NCBI GenBank assembly: GCA_965153455.1
Contig: OZ234499.1
Coordinates: 11,838,271 to 11,902,270 of the forward strand
Direction: 5' to 3'
Length of the DNA stretch: 64,000 nucleotides
From: Sphagnum compactum
Taxonomy: Eukaryota > Bryophyta > Sphagnopsida > Sphagnales
Shown here: one piece after another, positions 34,600 through 47,700 of the stretch
Layout: every line of letters starts with the position of its first letter
Position numbering within the stretch: the first letter of the stretch is position 1
Program-made: the position numbers and the translations under genes
The notes under the pieces: model-generated
What the model was told of the DNA's origin: nothing
Databases searched by the model: none
The model's input: the letters and a program-made list of their open reading frames with translations, nothing else

Positions 34600-35660
34600 T
34601 GTCTGTCTCTGTGTCTGCGCGCGAGAGAGTCCGCTGCGACGGCTGCAACGAGTGTCGCGATGACAGAGGCGAGCGACGGCGAGCTTCATATGGGGGAGAG
34701 AGAGAGGAAGGCCCAAAACAGGCTAGCGACTAGGTAGGTAGGTACTAGGTACCTACCTACCTACCTACTGTACCTACATATGTACCTACCTACTTATCTA
34801 CTTTCGCTACCTACCTACCGACCTACCTACTTTACCTGCGCACTGGCTACGGAGTTAACAGTTATTAATTAACTGGGCGTTTGATGTGGGCCGGTTTACA
34901 CTAGGTAGTGTGTGGTGACTGTCTGTTCCGTCCGGACGGACGGACGGACTGACGGACTGGCTGACTGCAACTGGTGTCTGTCAGTAGCAGAGCAGTTTTT
35001 GTTTTCAGTCCGACATCTAATGAACATCAGTGCAGCAGCCGTTCGTTATTCAGCAAATCTGAGCCAACGGGTGACCGGGTGACCCGGAGATCACTCCTTC
35101 TCCTCCTCCTCCTCCTCCTCCTACAGTTACTACGGTTTCCCTCTGCTGGTTTGTTTTTTTAAACTTTATTTAGCTGCCCTCCGGGCAGGTTGTCACTGTC
35201 CTACCCGGCGGTTGTGAATAGTTCACTTGAGAAGCACAGCTATATAGGTAGGTAGGTAGCTACCTACCTACCTACCTACGACAGCTACGGGTTTCCTCCC
35301 TGGGCATAAGGCATAGGTGTGTGTACCTAGACTATCTACTCTAGCTATCCTACTGGAAGGCTAGACTCTAGACTCTAGAGTGGTGAAATCTAGCCAGTTA
35401 AAACGTCGCAGGGCTGTAAATTTACCCCCCTAGGTAAGTAAGTACGTAAGTACTGTACCTTAGGTAAATAATGCCTCATTTTTAACTGTTTTCCCCGGGA
35501 TGTGTGACGTTACACGTTTCTAGGTTTTTTCTGGGGAGGGGTTTTTTTTCCCGCCCCCCCTTTCAGTTTTGAACGGTTATTAGAAACAGGGGCAGACCCC
35601 CGGCGGTTTTATACCTGGAGACACACACACACACACACACACCCCTATATATATAATATA
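34337..35660 (-). promoter_or_regulatory. 5' leader and upstream region of the Aux/IAA gene
   Basis: This region is rich in simple repeats. TG dinucleotides occupy 34,562-34,598. A CTC run lies near 35,098-35,122, and an AC run at 35,621-35,642. TAGG/CCTA tracts in both orientations lie at 34,727-34,835 and 35,246-35,280. A GGAC/GGACGG cluster sits near 34,930-34,960. A TATA-like CTATATAG lies at about 35,241. The start of transcription cannot be placed. The dense AuxRE-like TGTC cores noted separately fit auxin feedback control, which is common for this gene family. Confidence 0.5.
35010..35015 (-). promoter_or_regulatory. Candidate auxin response element TGTCGG
   Basis: The plus strand reads CCGACA, so the gene's sense strand has TGTCGG, the high-affinity ARF-binding form. 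It lies about 0.67 kb upstream of the Aux/IAA start codon. A classical TGTCTC on the same strand occurs at 35,618-35,623, and one on the opposite strand at 34,604-34,609. A six-base match has many chance occurrences; position upstream of an Aux/IAA gene is the main support. Confidence 0.35.
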
Positions 35661-35810
35661 AACTTAACTGTCAAAAGGGGCCCAAAAAGTTAAAGAACTA
35701 AGGAGCCTCTAGAGCGAGTTTTGACATGAGGACCTTGGTGGCGGAAAAAATCAAATTGATGACCCACAATTTTTGGTGTTGATATCATTGTTTGTTGCAT
35801 TGTGAGAAAA

Positions 35811-36082
35811 TTGATTTTCATAATGGTCATTAGAAATGAACTTTGGAATAGATTTTTTGTGTGTTTTTGTTAAGCACCTTGATTGATTTTCACGATCATC
35901 AAAAACGAACTTGAAATACGTTTGTGTTTTGTTATAGCTTTTATACCTTAATTGATTTTCCCAACCATCACAAAAACAAATTTGAAATCGACTTGTGTTT
36001 TTTGTTACTTACATTGTAAATTGATTTTTTCAACTATCATAAACAAATTTGAAAATAGACTTGTACTTATGTTTACCACCTT
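35811..36082. repeat. Four imperfect tandem units of about 70 bp
   Basis: Units start at 35,811, 35,883, 35,952 and 36,021 with TTGATTTT. Each continues as YMAN-CATCA-(A)AAACGAAYTTG-type sequence, then GACTTGTGTTTT. Similarity among neighbours is evident but imperfect. This is a non-coding minisatellite upstream of the Aux/IAA region. Confidence 0.75.
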
Positions 36083-38640
36083 TCTTTTTTTTGTTGTAGG
36101 AAGGCTTTCCTCAAAAGCTTTCCAACGATATATCGCACTCCACCTGCACACATCGAAATCGGGTCGATTCTCGACTTTTAGCATGTGGTGAGTGATGCAA
36201 ATATGTTCACTCATCTTTATCTTTAGTTAAACACTATTAATGCAAGAAGTAACAAATGGATGTAAATACGTTTTGTTGATTTTTATCAAATTTTTTAAAA
36301 ATGTTTTGTTTGTTTGTAGCATGAATGATTAGAAGTATATGGAAAGGCGAGTTGAAAAGTTGTTTCAACAACAAATTTATCATGCATAGTAGAGTAGCAT
36401 ATTGTTATAATTTTGATCTTCTTTGGAGTGAAAGCGAGACCATAGGGAGAAATTTAAGTGTTTCAAGATAACTAATTAATTGAAGGACACATTTTACTTG
36501 TTAATTGAAAGAATTGTTCTACATACTTGCTTCATTTTAAAAACATGTTTTGATTGTCAATTCAAAACACTAATTAATTAACAAACACCACATATACGTG
36601 ACATGCCAAGGTTTTTGGAAGTAGAAAATTTGTTGTATATAACTAGACCATATTTTTGGTTAAGAGATAACTAACCTCATAAACAACCTTCACATCTCAA
36701 ATTTGAAGAACTTGTAACTTAATAGATTCTCAAAAATTTCAATAAACGAAAACTAAAGGTTTTTTTATTTTCAAATTTTCAAGAAATGAAGACCAAAGAA
36801 AAATAAAAATAATTATGCAACATTGGGTTCCCTTTTAAATTTTTAAACATGAAAAATACATGTAAATTGATTACTGGGGTACTTGCTGAAGTTTGGGTTG
36901 AAGGGGGAAATACTAATTTGAAGCATACTAATTTTAAGGTCAAGGGGGAATTAAAGGAGATATGTAGGTTGCCAAGTAATATGTGTGATTATTAAATGGC
37001 TTTATAATATTTTTCTATTTTCTTTAGGGTTATTGGAGGCTTTCATTTCTTTTTGGGGTTTTTGGAGACGATTGTTTCTAACCTAAAGGATTTGCATGGG
37101 TTTTTAGAATGCTTCAAATAATTTTGAGAGGGGTTTCATTCCATTTCAACTAAACCCTTAATGAACATAAGGGATGTAGATGGTTTTGTGTGTTTTGGTT
37201 TACTTAAGGGCCCTTGATGTAATCTTCAGGTTACTTAACATTGCATCTAACATGGTTTAATGGAAACGCGTTTCTAAACTTTGAAACCCTAAAATCCTGG
37301 GGGCAACACTTAGAGAAGGCTTTTAGAGTTGACATGGTTTCTTTGGAATTGAGTGCGATTTATGGGAACTTGGGCAATTAGGCCTTGTTCAATCGCATCC
37401 CTTTTTAAAAAAATCTCTTTGATAATATTTGAGTCTCCTTGGGCAGATTTTCAGGCCAAAAGGTCCTTCTTGTAGTAGTAGTGCTTTCTTGCAATATAAA
37501 TAAAGCTTGGCAGGATTACATCAAAAGACAAAGGAAGGTATGGCAACATCATGTGTTACCTTCTTCTGACTCCAACAGCCTCATTTGCACTAGTGTTGTG
37601 TTGTGTTGGGTGGTTCTTTTTTTGAAGAAGAAGAAGAAGAAAGAATTGGTTGGTAAGGTTTGGGTATATGAAACCCAGATTGACGACGGTTATAACAAAA
37701 TCAAACAACCACCCAACACTGGTGGTTTACACATAGCAAAATGTGAAGTGAAGCTAACAACAATATGGCATCTGTAGAGAGATCCTGGTGTCTTTGACAA
37801 ATTCTTTCTAAATCCTTTTACTTGGATTCATGAAAGCCAAGGGTGGTTGAGTGAGTTTTGGGGTTTGTTTTCCACTAAACCATCCCCGCATTCCACCCCA
37901 AAATCTTTTCTCTTTTAGTAACTCATTGCTGAGAAATGTTCTTTTGGGCAAACCCGCAAAAAATGTTGCTCACGGAGTCCATGAGGTCAGCTATATTGTT
38001 GCGGATGACTAATGTAGGCTATGCACTTTTGCATTGAAATTGGTGGACTTCCCCACTAATCCCAACATCTGCATGTTACTCACATACTACTACTAAAACT
38101 GTTATTGTTACTAGGCTTGCAGAAAACAAACTGCATCAAGCTAAACAAAACCCAACAAAACCCCATTCAGTTGTTATCATTAGAAAAAAAAAGGTCTAGG
38201 TTTCACATGGGAATTCTTTGTCAGGGACCATATTGGATCATCAATGAGCTAAGCATTTAGAAAGAACCGAATGCATTGCAGGTTTGTTGGAAAGTGAAAC
38301 CTGTTGACACTTTTGGAGATCCGGCGAGAGCATCGTGTGTGCATCATCGGATCTTGTGCATGTTTATATGTAGATCCTAACTTAATTTCACACTATTTAA
38401 CGCTTTAGACTTTCATCCAAATTATTGTTTATTCGTGTAGGTTTTTTTTCCTTCTGAGTGGACATTTGTTGTTACATTGCTATTGGTGGACGTGCACTTA
38501 AAGAAAGGTCTAAGAGTCTCATCATTGTCAGCACATGTTGGTTGTTGTGATTAGCAACCAACCTCGTTGGGTGCAAAGTAAACAAAGACACAAGATTGCT
38601 AGAATTTTGCACGCTAACTTAGAGTTGTCAACAAATCAAC
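36083..38640. other. Gene-free region
   Basis: No gene is recognised. The frame at 37,439-37,777 is open for 112 codons but shows no known motif and includes a GAAGAAGAAGAAG run. Confidence 0.5.
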
Positions 38641-38641
38641 A

Positions 38642-38686
<45 letters not shown>

Positions 38687-38687
38687 G
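38641..38687. repeat. Compound microsatellite (TG)n(GA)n
   Basis: An uninterrupted TG run of about 24 bp changes directly to a GA run of about 22 bp. Frames across it translate as alternating Cys-Val and Arg-Glu and are not genes. Confidence 0.95.
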
Positions 38688-41600
38688 TCTCAAGTTTGTT
38701 TGTCGTTTTTCCACTAATTAGTTCCAACATCATGTTCAGCACTGATTTCCATAGAATTGGGTGCATCATGTGTTCAGTGTGGATTTCCTGGAATTGGGTG
38801 GTTTCCGACAAATTGATTTTGTGCAACAAAAGGTGTCAAGGAGGAGGAAGAAGAAGAAGAAGAAGGGTGGAAAGGACTTGGGGAGACTTGGAATCCAAAG
38901 GATCAAACTTATGCAGCTCAGCTCAGATCATACGTGTAAGGTGTATAACCAACCACCAGTGCTAGAAATTGTTCTAGTGATCACTCCTGTCAACAACACT
39001 GCAGGCGCAAACCTGCTGCTGCTTGCTGCAGCTGCTCGGGTGCCAGGAACATGGACCCCCCCCCCCAACCAGTCCATGCCATCCACACATCACATATATA
39101 CCCTGTCTCTCTCTTTCTGTCAGGGGAAGACTACTACTCCTTACAGTGTTTGTGGTCCCAGAGTTTGAAGAGCTTTGACAGTGTTTTGTCACAAAGGTCA
39201 GCAACAGGTTCTTTTGGGTCTGTCAAGTTTTTTTGAAACTGCCATCATTTGTAAGTAAACACTCCTTTCTCTCTGAATCAAAACAGGCCCTCTGGAGTTT
39301 GCAGAAAATGATCAATTTGGTGCTGATCAGGGAAGAGGAGAGAAGGGGTTAAAAGAAATTTCCCCCTCTCACCCAATTTTTGTCTCCAAGAAGCAATGAC
39401 TTTGCCAATCATCACTGTCTGAAATTTAGGGTTTAGGGTTTTAGGTTTTAAAGGTTTTGATCACTGTTGAGCACTGTCTGAGATTTAGGGTTTAGGGTTT
39501 TAAAGTTTGCAAATGAACCAACAACAAGGTCAGTTAACATAGTCTGACAATTTGTGATTTTGGAACCCCGAAAACAAATGCCAACATGCGGTTGGTCATG
39601 TGAGTAGTTGCTCGTACCATGTGAACAAGCTCTTAGCTTAAGTACCCAACCTAGATTCTTAGCTTATATCAAACCGAGATTCTTTGCATGGTAATCAAAC
39701 AAATTCATCCTCAAATTATCCAACAAAGATCATTTTTTATAACCAACAATTTGGGTAAATCATATATTGAAAACATTGAGTGAACCAAGATGACATCTAG
39801 AGCACCATCTTTGGGTGTGAAAATTTCCCAAACTCCCGACCAAAACTCATCTAATGTTTTTTTAGCTCCACAAGGAGAAGAAGAAGAAGAAAAAGAAAAA
39901 AAAGTTTCCCATTACCATAACATACCCAAAAGACTTATGTAGTTTATTCATATATGTATAATAACTATAATATGATGAGTTGTATATATATAATAAACTA
40001 TAATGTGATGAGTTAATGTGATGAGCAACAAAGACCCAAAAAGGATATGAGCATTGTTAGCATGTGATTGGTATCGGAAGTGAAGAAGGGGGAACAACAT
40101 CTACAACAAAAGAAAGAGAAGAATGTTGGTCTCTCGTCCCTTCCACCCTTCATTTTGTTCCCATGTGACAAAGAGGCTGGTGGGTGGGTGGGTGCCCGAC
40201 AAACAAACAAACAAACAAACAAGCAAACGATTATATAACTTTTGACGTGCAAAATTCAACTCTGAAATACCAACCCAATTGTGAGGCCAAAAGGGGCTAG
40301 CAATCTAACTTACGAGTAGTTTCACATGCACCCCCTTTTACGGGATACGCCACTTCCATGCCGCCCCTTTAGAGGACAACAATTTGGCATGTAGTTTGTG
40401 TAGCACATGTTCTAAGTACGTCTCTCGACACAAATGGGTTAATAGTAGAAAGTTGTGCAAACATTTTTGCTCGGACGACAACAAGGGTGACCACACTACT
40501 ATTACAACCATTAGTGGGCATCCCAAGAAATATTTAGAATTAACTAGTGACATGTTTTTCAAAATCTTCCAAATAATAGGAAATTGGCCACACACCAAAA
40601 AAAGAAGAAGAAGAAAAAAGAAAAGAAAGAGTAAACTACACCAAAAACAAAAAAAAACTAAGTCAAAATGTGCCAAAGTTCTCCTCAACCTTTTTTGAAA
40701 AGTTGAAAATCTTTTTCTTTAGGAAAAAGGAATTTGTGACAAATTTATTCCTATTTTATTTTTCTTTCTTTTTTTGGTTAGGATGCAAATTATTTTACCA
40801 TTTTTTTTTCCTTTTATTATTAATCCTTTGAGTGGGAAGGACTCACATCCGAAATGTAATGGAGTATTCATCATTGTTTCATTTTCCCAAGAGTATTCTT
40901 TAAATGCCAACTTGTGTAAAATGTATTAAAAGTTTGGAAAGTTGGACAATAGATTGAAATGCAGCTAGTTGAAAAGGTTGAAAAAAGTGGGACAATGGAT
41001 GGATGGATGAAATTGGCAAAGTCGAACTTGAAGTAACTAGAAAATGGGGGTTTCATTCATTATCCCATTACTTCATAAGAATTTTGAACACCTTTAGCCT
41101 AGATAGTTTCCAAAGTGAAAATGGGCCAAATTCTTCATATGTCACACGCATTTTGCAAGTTCTTTGAAAAGATGAGACCAAGCTCCAAGGAACAAAGTTT
41201 CATCCAATTGCTTTCTTCAAAGAAATAGGAGGACCATGTCCTCAAATTTTCATCCATTGTGCAATTCTCTCTAAATGCAATTCTAGAGTGAAGAAGTATG
41301 ACCAAGTTTTGTAGATTTTTATCATGGGAAACCAACCTTCCAAAAAAGATATAATAACCCAAATTGTATTATAATCACCATCACATTTTTTTAATCTCTC
41401 ATTTCTTCAACTTGAAGAATGAGTCCTAAACCAATACACCATAAATTCTACAATTGAATTGATTTTCTTATTATTATTACTTATAATTTAATCAAAACAT
41501 CAAGTAAAGAGGAATTTAAATTTTTTTTGGTAAAGAAATGCTTTCTTGTTGGAAAATAGCATACTAGGAGACATACCCAAAACTTATGTACTTTTTGCAT

Positions 41601-43848
41601 TGGAGATCGAGCTACATTTGATTCATTATTCTTGTTTAGTGCCCAATGTGTCAAATCCCTATTGGTTTGGGGGGCCAAATAATGGTCCACATTCCCAGCT
41701 AGCCTAATACATAGGCCATTTGTCACTCCATGTTAGTTGTTTGTCCATTTCCCTTATGCTCCCTTGTCCCCTCCCCTCTATATATATATATATAATTTTT
41801 TAAAAATTAAATAAAGAATCTTGTACAAGATTCTAGAAGGTGTTATTTTCCAACATGGAATCTTCAAAATAAAATTATTTTTATTGTACACCAAAATGTT
41901 GAAAACTTGCCATGGAACTACTACTATGGTAACCCATGTATATGTTCAAAATGAGTAAGAAAATGGGTATGAACTTTGAGCTTACAACACATCCTAGTGT
42001 GAGACCAACCTCTAGCAAATTTGTTAATGATACACACAAGAATAAAGTGGGTACCTATTCATACTACACAGGCTGTGTCGATGAATGAGAACCCATCAAC
42101 TAACTAACTAGGTACCAACTCCTATTCACACTAGTCAGTGTCCCCAATTCCCATTGATCAGCTTACAACAACACTGGTTAACTTAACCTAACATCAGGTA
42201 ACTTACTTAACCTAACACCAGCACAGAAGAACTTGGGATTTTTTCAGCTGGGACTAAAACCTAAACTTATTTCCAAGAGTTAATTATTAACCATGGGAGG
42301 TAGTTAATACTTACTTAAGTACCTACTCGGGGTGTGTTTCTCATTGAGTAGCTCCACCCTCATCAACTTTGAAAGCTCCAATTGTTTTCCATTAGCATGA
42401 CCTTTTCACATACACACACGAGCCACATGGCTAGCTAGTGCGAGAATAATTTTAGGGTTAGTAAAAAAATTTAACTAGTTTGTGGATGTGCTAGCCATGT
42501 GGCCAAAAAAAATTGCAATTATATTATGGATTAGGGTATTATTGTAAAGCCTTATGTAAATTTACATACGATTTAATTTTAGCTTTGGAATTTAAATGTG
42601 AAAAATGAGTATGGGCGATTACCATTTGAGTTACCAAAGTTTGTGACCCTAAGAGCTCAAATTTCCCAAATCCTTCTAGAATGAAATTGTGCAAATTTGA
42701 GGGTTTGCTTTGGCCATATGTGAAGCACATACTTGTACATACACACATACAAGAGAAGGTGGAAATCAACTTCATAAATTTCAACTTGCATCTCTATATA
42801 TATGCTTGCAAGGTACAACTCAACACAACTACCACACACACACACACACACACTCTTGTGTTTGCAAGTGTACATTGAAAGCAAAGACTCCCAAAAAGAC
42901 ACCACCCACACATACATACACACACACACACACATATATACATGTATGTATATAATTTATTTATGTGTATGTGTGTATATGTGCAAATGTATATACCATA
43001 TGGTGTTTTTGTAGTTTTCTTGGTGTTGGAAGTATGATGACATTGGAAAAATAAAAATAAAAATAAATACTTATGTATACATCCTATTATTGGGAAAAGG
43101 TTGTTTATTTATTTGTTTTGCCTTGTCCCATGGAGATCTTCCAAACCACAACACCCCTTGTCAGCCCCTTGGTATATGGTTGGAACTCGATGGGTAGGCT
43201 AGATTGATTGAGAGCTATTTTCATAATGTTTTAGACATATGGTACAAGAGTTATGGAGTATTGAATTTACCTTTTTTTTAAACTAAAAATTCAATAAAAT
43301 CAAAACTAAAAAAAAAAGGAAAATTGAAGTGCACTCTTGGTAGGTACCCTTAGAAAAGCCTTCCATAACTAGTAGAGTTTTATGAAGAGATTTTTTTTGA
43401 ATTTTTAGATCTAAGGTACAAGAAATATTGAATTTTGGAAGGAAAAAATATTTTTTTTCATTAAAAATTCAATAAAGTTTTTTATATAGAATGAAAATTG
43501 GAGTTCAAATTTTACTTTAAAAAAGAAGATGTGTGTGTACACTTCCAATATTACAAAATGCACTCAACAACACGCGTCAAGCTAATTTTACTTGTATGCC
43601 TTTGTTAGTTTAAGGTTTAAGGTTTAGGGGTTGGGCACCGATCTAAGTATCTAAAAAAAAAACAAAGTGCTGAAATTAAGATTTAAAATTTAATTAATTA
43701 TTCGGGCAGCTTTGTTTGCTGAATCCAATCCAATCGAATCGGGGAGGACCGATATTTATTTCCATTGAGGTTTGTTCATCCACAACTTAGTCATAACGGA
43801 AACATCCATCCAGCGGATGGTACATTACATTGATGTGTGTGTGTGCTT
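38688..43848. other. Gene-free region with simple repeats and telomere-like motifs
   Basis: Two short clusters of TTTAGGG-type repeats lie at 39,427-39,450 and 39,485-39,502, matching the plant telomere unit. Microsatellites: AAAC at 40,200-40,223, TA at 41,780-41,792, AC at 42,834-42,852 and 42,907-42,933. Short ORFs are unsupported, and no splice-linked coding region is visible. Confidence 0.5.
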
Positions 43849-44400
43849 AGTTCACTCTGGTTAATACCCAATTAGGGTCAGAGTGAACCAGCACCCACCA
43901 GCACACCAGTTATGACTCGCGGTTATGGATGAACCTCAACTGAGTTAATATCCGGTTTCACCTTGGTAACCCATTCCGTAAGAAGATTTCACCTTGGTCC
44001 TATTATATGACCCTGGAGAGTAGAAAATTAAGTGACTTGTAGGTAAATAGATGATTTTCTCTTTTTTTTTAAATCTTTTTCCCTAGGCTACGGCTTTTTT
44101 TACTACCTACCTACTAACAACCCCAAGCAAGCAAGCAAAGCAAGTTGTGAGAAGGTAGTTAGTGATAGAAAAACACCACCTGAGCTCATCACCATGGTTA
44201 AGTTAGCTTGGGAACTGGAACCCTAAACCCTAAAACCATTTCGTGACCGCTTTCCATCCATCCATCCATCCATCCATCCATTTACGGTGTGTTGGTGGGT
44301 GCTGGACCGCTGGTGCACTCTGGCCCCCTAATTAGGAGCCATGTTGTGCCAATGGAATAGGTTTTTTCTTTTCTTTTCTTTTCTTTTCCTTTCCTTTTTT
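43849..44400. repeat. Short dispersed GAACCAGCACCCACCA motif, inverted pair, and simple repeats
   Basis: TTCACTCTG (43,851-43,859) and CAGAGTGAA (43,879-43,887) form a 9-bp inverted pair with a 19-bp spacer, followed by CCAGCACCCACCAGCA. Related text occurs near 29,866-29,925, 44,288-44,330 and 58,928-58,950. A telobox-like CCCTAAACCCTAA is at 44,221-44,233. A TCCA run lies at 44,256-44,281 and a TTTTC run at 44,362-44,400. Confidence 0.5.
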
Positions 44401-44756
44401 TTAGGGTTTTTCTTTTAGGGTTTCTTTTGGGGGACAATTTTTTTGGGCTGTCGGCTGATGAGAATGCAAACTTATGATTTGAAGTCTGTGAATTTCTTTC
44501 TTTCTTGTCAATTCTCAAACAGACCAAAAGTCAGTGATTTCCTAAAAAAAAAAAGATTCTTGTTACCCAAAAGGGGATACCACAATGCACTCGCTCTCTC
44601 ACTCTACCAAAACTGATTTTGTCTGGTAGAGAGAGAGACAAAGAGACACACACGCAAAGAGAGAGACAAAGAGACACACACACAAAGAGAGAGAGAGAGA
44701 GAGAGAAGATCATCTCAGGGTGAAACCATACCCGGGTAAACTTCATTAAACAAGGG

Positions 44757-45030
44757 GGTGTGTCATGTCACACTAGTGTGGCCTTGCCATTTACATTAAA
44801 AAAATGTATCTCTTAAGGCAAAAGAAAGAATCATGGAAATTCAAATATTTCACCGTGCAAAAATATCATTAATCTTATTCAAAAAAATCCTCTAAAAAGA
44901 AACCAAAATCTTTCAAAATATTATAATTCGATAACTACTCTCAACTTTCAAATCCATTGAACTACTACTATACTCTATAATAATGAATCTAAACACAATA
45001 TCCTTGCCTTCGTAGGCAAGGTCAACAAAG
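44757..45030 (-). repeat. Dispersed ~300-bp repeat, inverted copy
   Basis: Read on the minus strand it starts CCTTGCCTACGAAGGCAAGG, continues ATATTGTGTTTAGATTCATT and ATAGAGTATAGTAGTAG, and ends near AATGGCAAGGCCACACTAGT. The same landmarks in the same order form the plus-strand copies at 51,893-52,440. The function is unknown; it could be a solo LTR or other short mobile element. Confidence 0.7.
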
Positions 45031-47700
45031 CACCAAGCCAACGGGGAAAAGGAAGAACAAAGAGAGAGAGAGAGAGAGAACCCAAGTCCGAGCTAGAAGT
45101 GCAAAAGCCCAAAGGGGGTCCACAAAGGGAGCAAAGGAACAAATTAAGTTCTAGAGAGCTTACACCGGTGGCAAGAAGCACATCCGAGAAGAAGGAAAGG
45201 CATCACATTGTTCTAGTAGATCCACAAAAACATGTACAATAGGAAACAAGGGCTAGTGTGTTTTTCTTCATTTTTTGCAAGGTTTTTTTTGGGGGGGGGA
45301 ACACAACCCAAAGCTTAGGGTATGGACCTGTTCTGTTCAGGCTTAAAGGAACTACATTATATCACTGTAGGTATATTACATTATGTATTTTATTTCAATT
45401 TTTTCACCTAAATCATGAATCATTTGCAACACTTGAAGCATGTCTAGATTTAGGAGATGAAAGATGACACACCCCCAAAGGCTTGTCACAAAGTCTCAAG
45501 GTAGAATTTTCAATATAATGTTTTGTGAAAGACTTGAAAACCTTCAGCACCCTCCCTACATTCATGTATCGGGATACGAAATATGTGCAAAAATTTTAAG
45601 ATTGGACTAAAGTAAGCTTCTTAAGTTGAACTCAAAGTGACATTAATCTAGCATATAGTTTTTGCAAATTGGAGCCAAATTGATGCGTGGATGAACCATG
45701 AGCAACTCATGTTCATAAGACACACCATGGTTCAAACCTGGGAACAATTTATTACTTTGTTCTATATATCATATTTTGTAGCTCCTTGTAGGTATTATAC
45801 TGTAATAGTTAAAATTCCTAATTCCCAAGTGAAACTCCCAAAATTGTCAAATTATGAGTTTCACTATTTACCCATTGTTTTGTGGATTCTTAACTTCCTC
45901 ACATGAATTCCAAATCAAAAGTTGTCATGGGCAAAATTGTGACCTTTGAAGATATATTTTTAATAACCTATTAAGTTCTTCAATCAAAGATGATTTGACC
46001 CTTGCATAGATTATATAAGTGATTGGGAATCATTTTGGTAGTTTAATTTTCAGCCTTTTAAATGGTCATGTTTCATCTTACATATCCTTGATGTTGGAAT
46101 ATAATTCAAATACTCTAATCTTCAAGGCCTTTCCAATGATATTTAAAACGTTTAATTTGAACAAATTTTGATTTTTAAAAATTTTCCTCAAAATTGTGGG
46201 ACACCTTAAAATTCCTAGCTCCCAAAATGAGAATGCATTTGAAAGTCTTGGGAGTGTTTCCCTTTGATCTCCAAGCACATCCCCTTCATATAAAAATATG
46301 TTTTCACTTTATTCCAATCACATTGAATGTCAATGTCTTGTTTGGCTCAATTTCACTTGGAAACATCCAATTTCTTTCATAGTAAGAAAGACATTTTATT
46401 GTCCCTCTTGAGAGTTGATTGCACACCCAAGTTAAGGTCGTGACAAAGGAAGCCAAGAAAGAAGAAAATGAAAATCATATTAATGTTGGACATGTATTTG
46501 ATTTTATTAATAATTGATGGTTTCCTTTCTTTAAATATTTCAAAATTGTAAAACTATCGATTCTAAATTTACAAGGTGGGATCATAATTTTTTCAAAACC
46601 ATAGATTTCAGTTATTTCAAAAACCTCATAAACCTTATTGTTTTCATGAAAGAACTGGCAATTTTCTAGGTGGATATTTGACTTTTTCAGCCCCAAAAAA
46701 TTAGATTTGAAGTTTATAGTTTTAATACCCACCCAATATTGGATTTGAACCCAATGTTTTGGAGAGAGTAGATTTGAAAGAGGTTAATGTATCCACCTTA
46801 ACAACACAAAAAGACACTAGGCACCAAGAAATGCAACAAAAGGTCAAAACACCTACCCTTCTCGTATACAAAAAATACTTAAGCATTAGCCATTGATAGA
46901 AATTTTATAGTGTATTTGCAAGGCACCTTATTTAGTGCAATTTTCATCCATCTACAAAAAGGCAGATCATTTCCCAAAAATTGAAATACCCACAAGAATA
47001 GGCATTCCACTTTCAAAAAACTCTTCACCCCTTGTTTTCGTTTCACTTGTGTCGTGTGATACCCGATGGATATTCAACTGGTATCACTAGAAAAAATGAG
47101 GTGAAATTTGAAAGGGGGGAGAAATTCTTTCCAAGTTCTACACATTTGTATAATTTTCAGACAGTTAAAAGAGTTGGGTTTTGAGGACAAACTCAACAAT
47201 TCAAGAGTTTGGGAGCTTTGAGAAATTTGATTTTGTATTTATATAAGAAGGGGATGAGATAATGAATGCCACAAGATGCATGACAACAACCCAACACCCA
47301 GTTCCTTTTCATGTTCCTCGCTTGTGTTTCTTTCTGTATCTTGGCACATGTCGGATTTAAACTTTGTTGTAGTCCTAAAATTGTTGATCCTTCTCTTTAT
47401 AATTGTTCTGGGTCCAGTTCTTCACACATGATGTAGTGATCAAGTTCTAGAACCATTATGGGTTCAATTCTTCACACATGAGGTAGTGTTCAGGTTCCAT
47501 TAGAATTGTTCTAGGTCCAATTCTCCACAAAATTGAAATTGAAATTCCAACTATGAGAATCATAAATATATAGTTTTAGTCTAGTTTCGAGTTCCACCTT
47601 ATTACATTTGATTTTTTTGGGGTAGTAGTAGTTCTAGAAGCTTTTTGTAAAGTTTTGTTTGTTAGTTCGTATAAATATGGCAAACCCAGTCATTTCACCG
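45031..47700. other. Gene-free region
   Basis: No gene is recognised. A GA run lies at 45,061-45,078 and a G run near 45,291. Text at about 46,640-46,700 (GGCAATTTTCTAGGTGGATA, TTTGACTTTTTCA) resembles 62,460-62,500 (AGCAATTTTCTAGGTGTTTA), pointing to another old dispersed repeat. Confidence 0.5.

Noticed and set aside
42657-43014. Overlapping ORFs with His-Thr or Cys-Val runs
   Set aside because: They are translations of AC/TG microsatellites in all frames.
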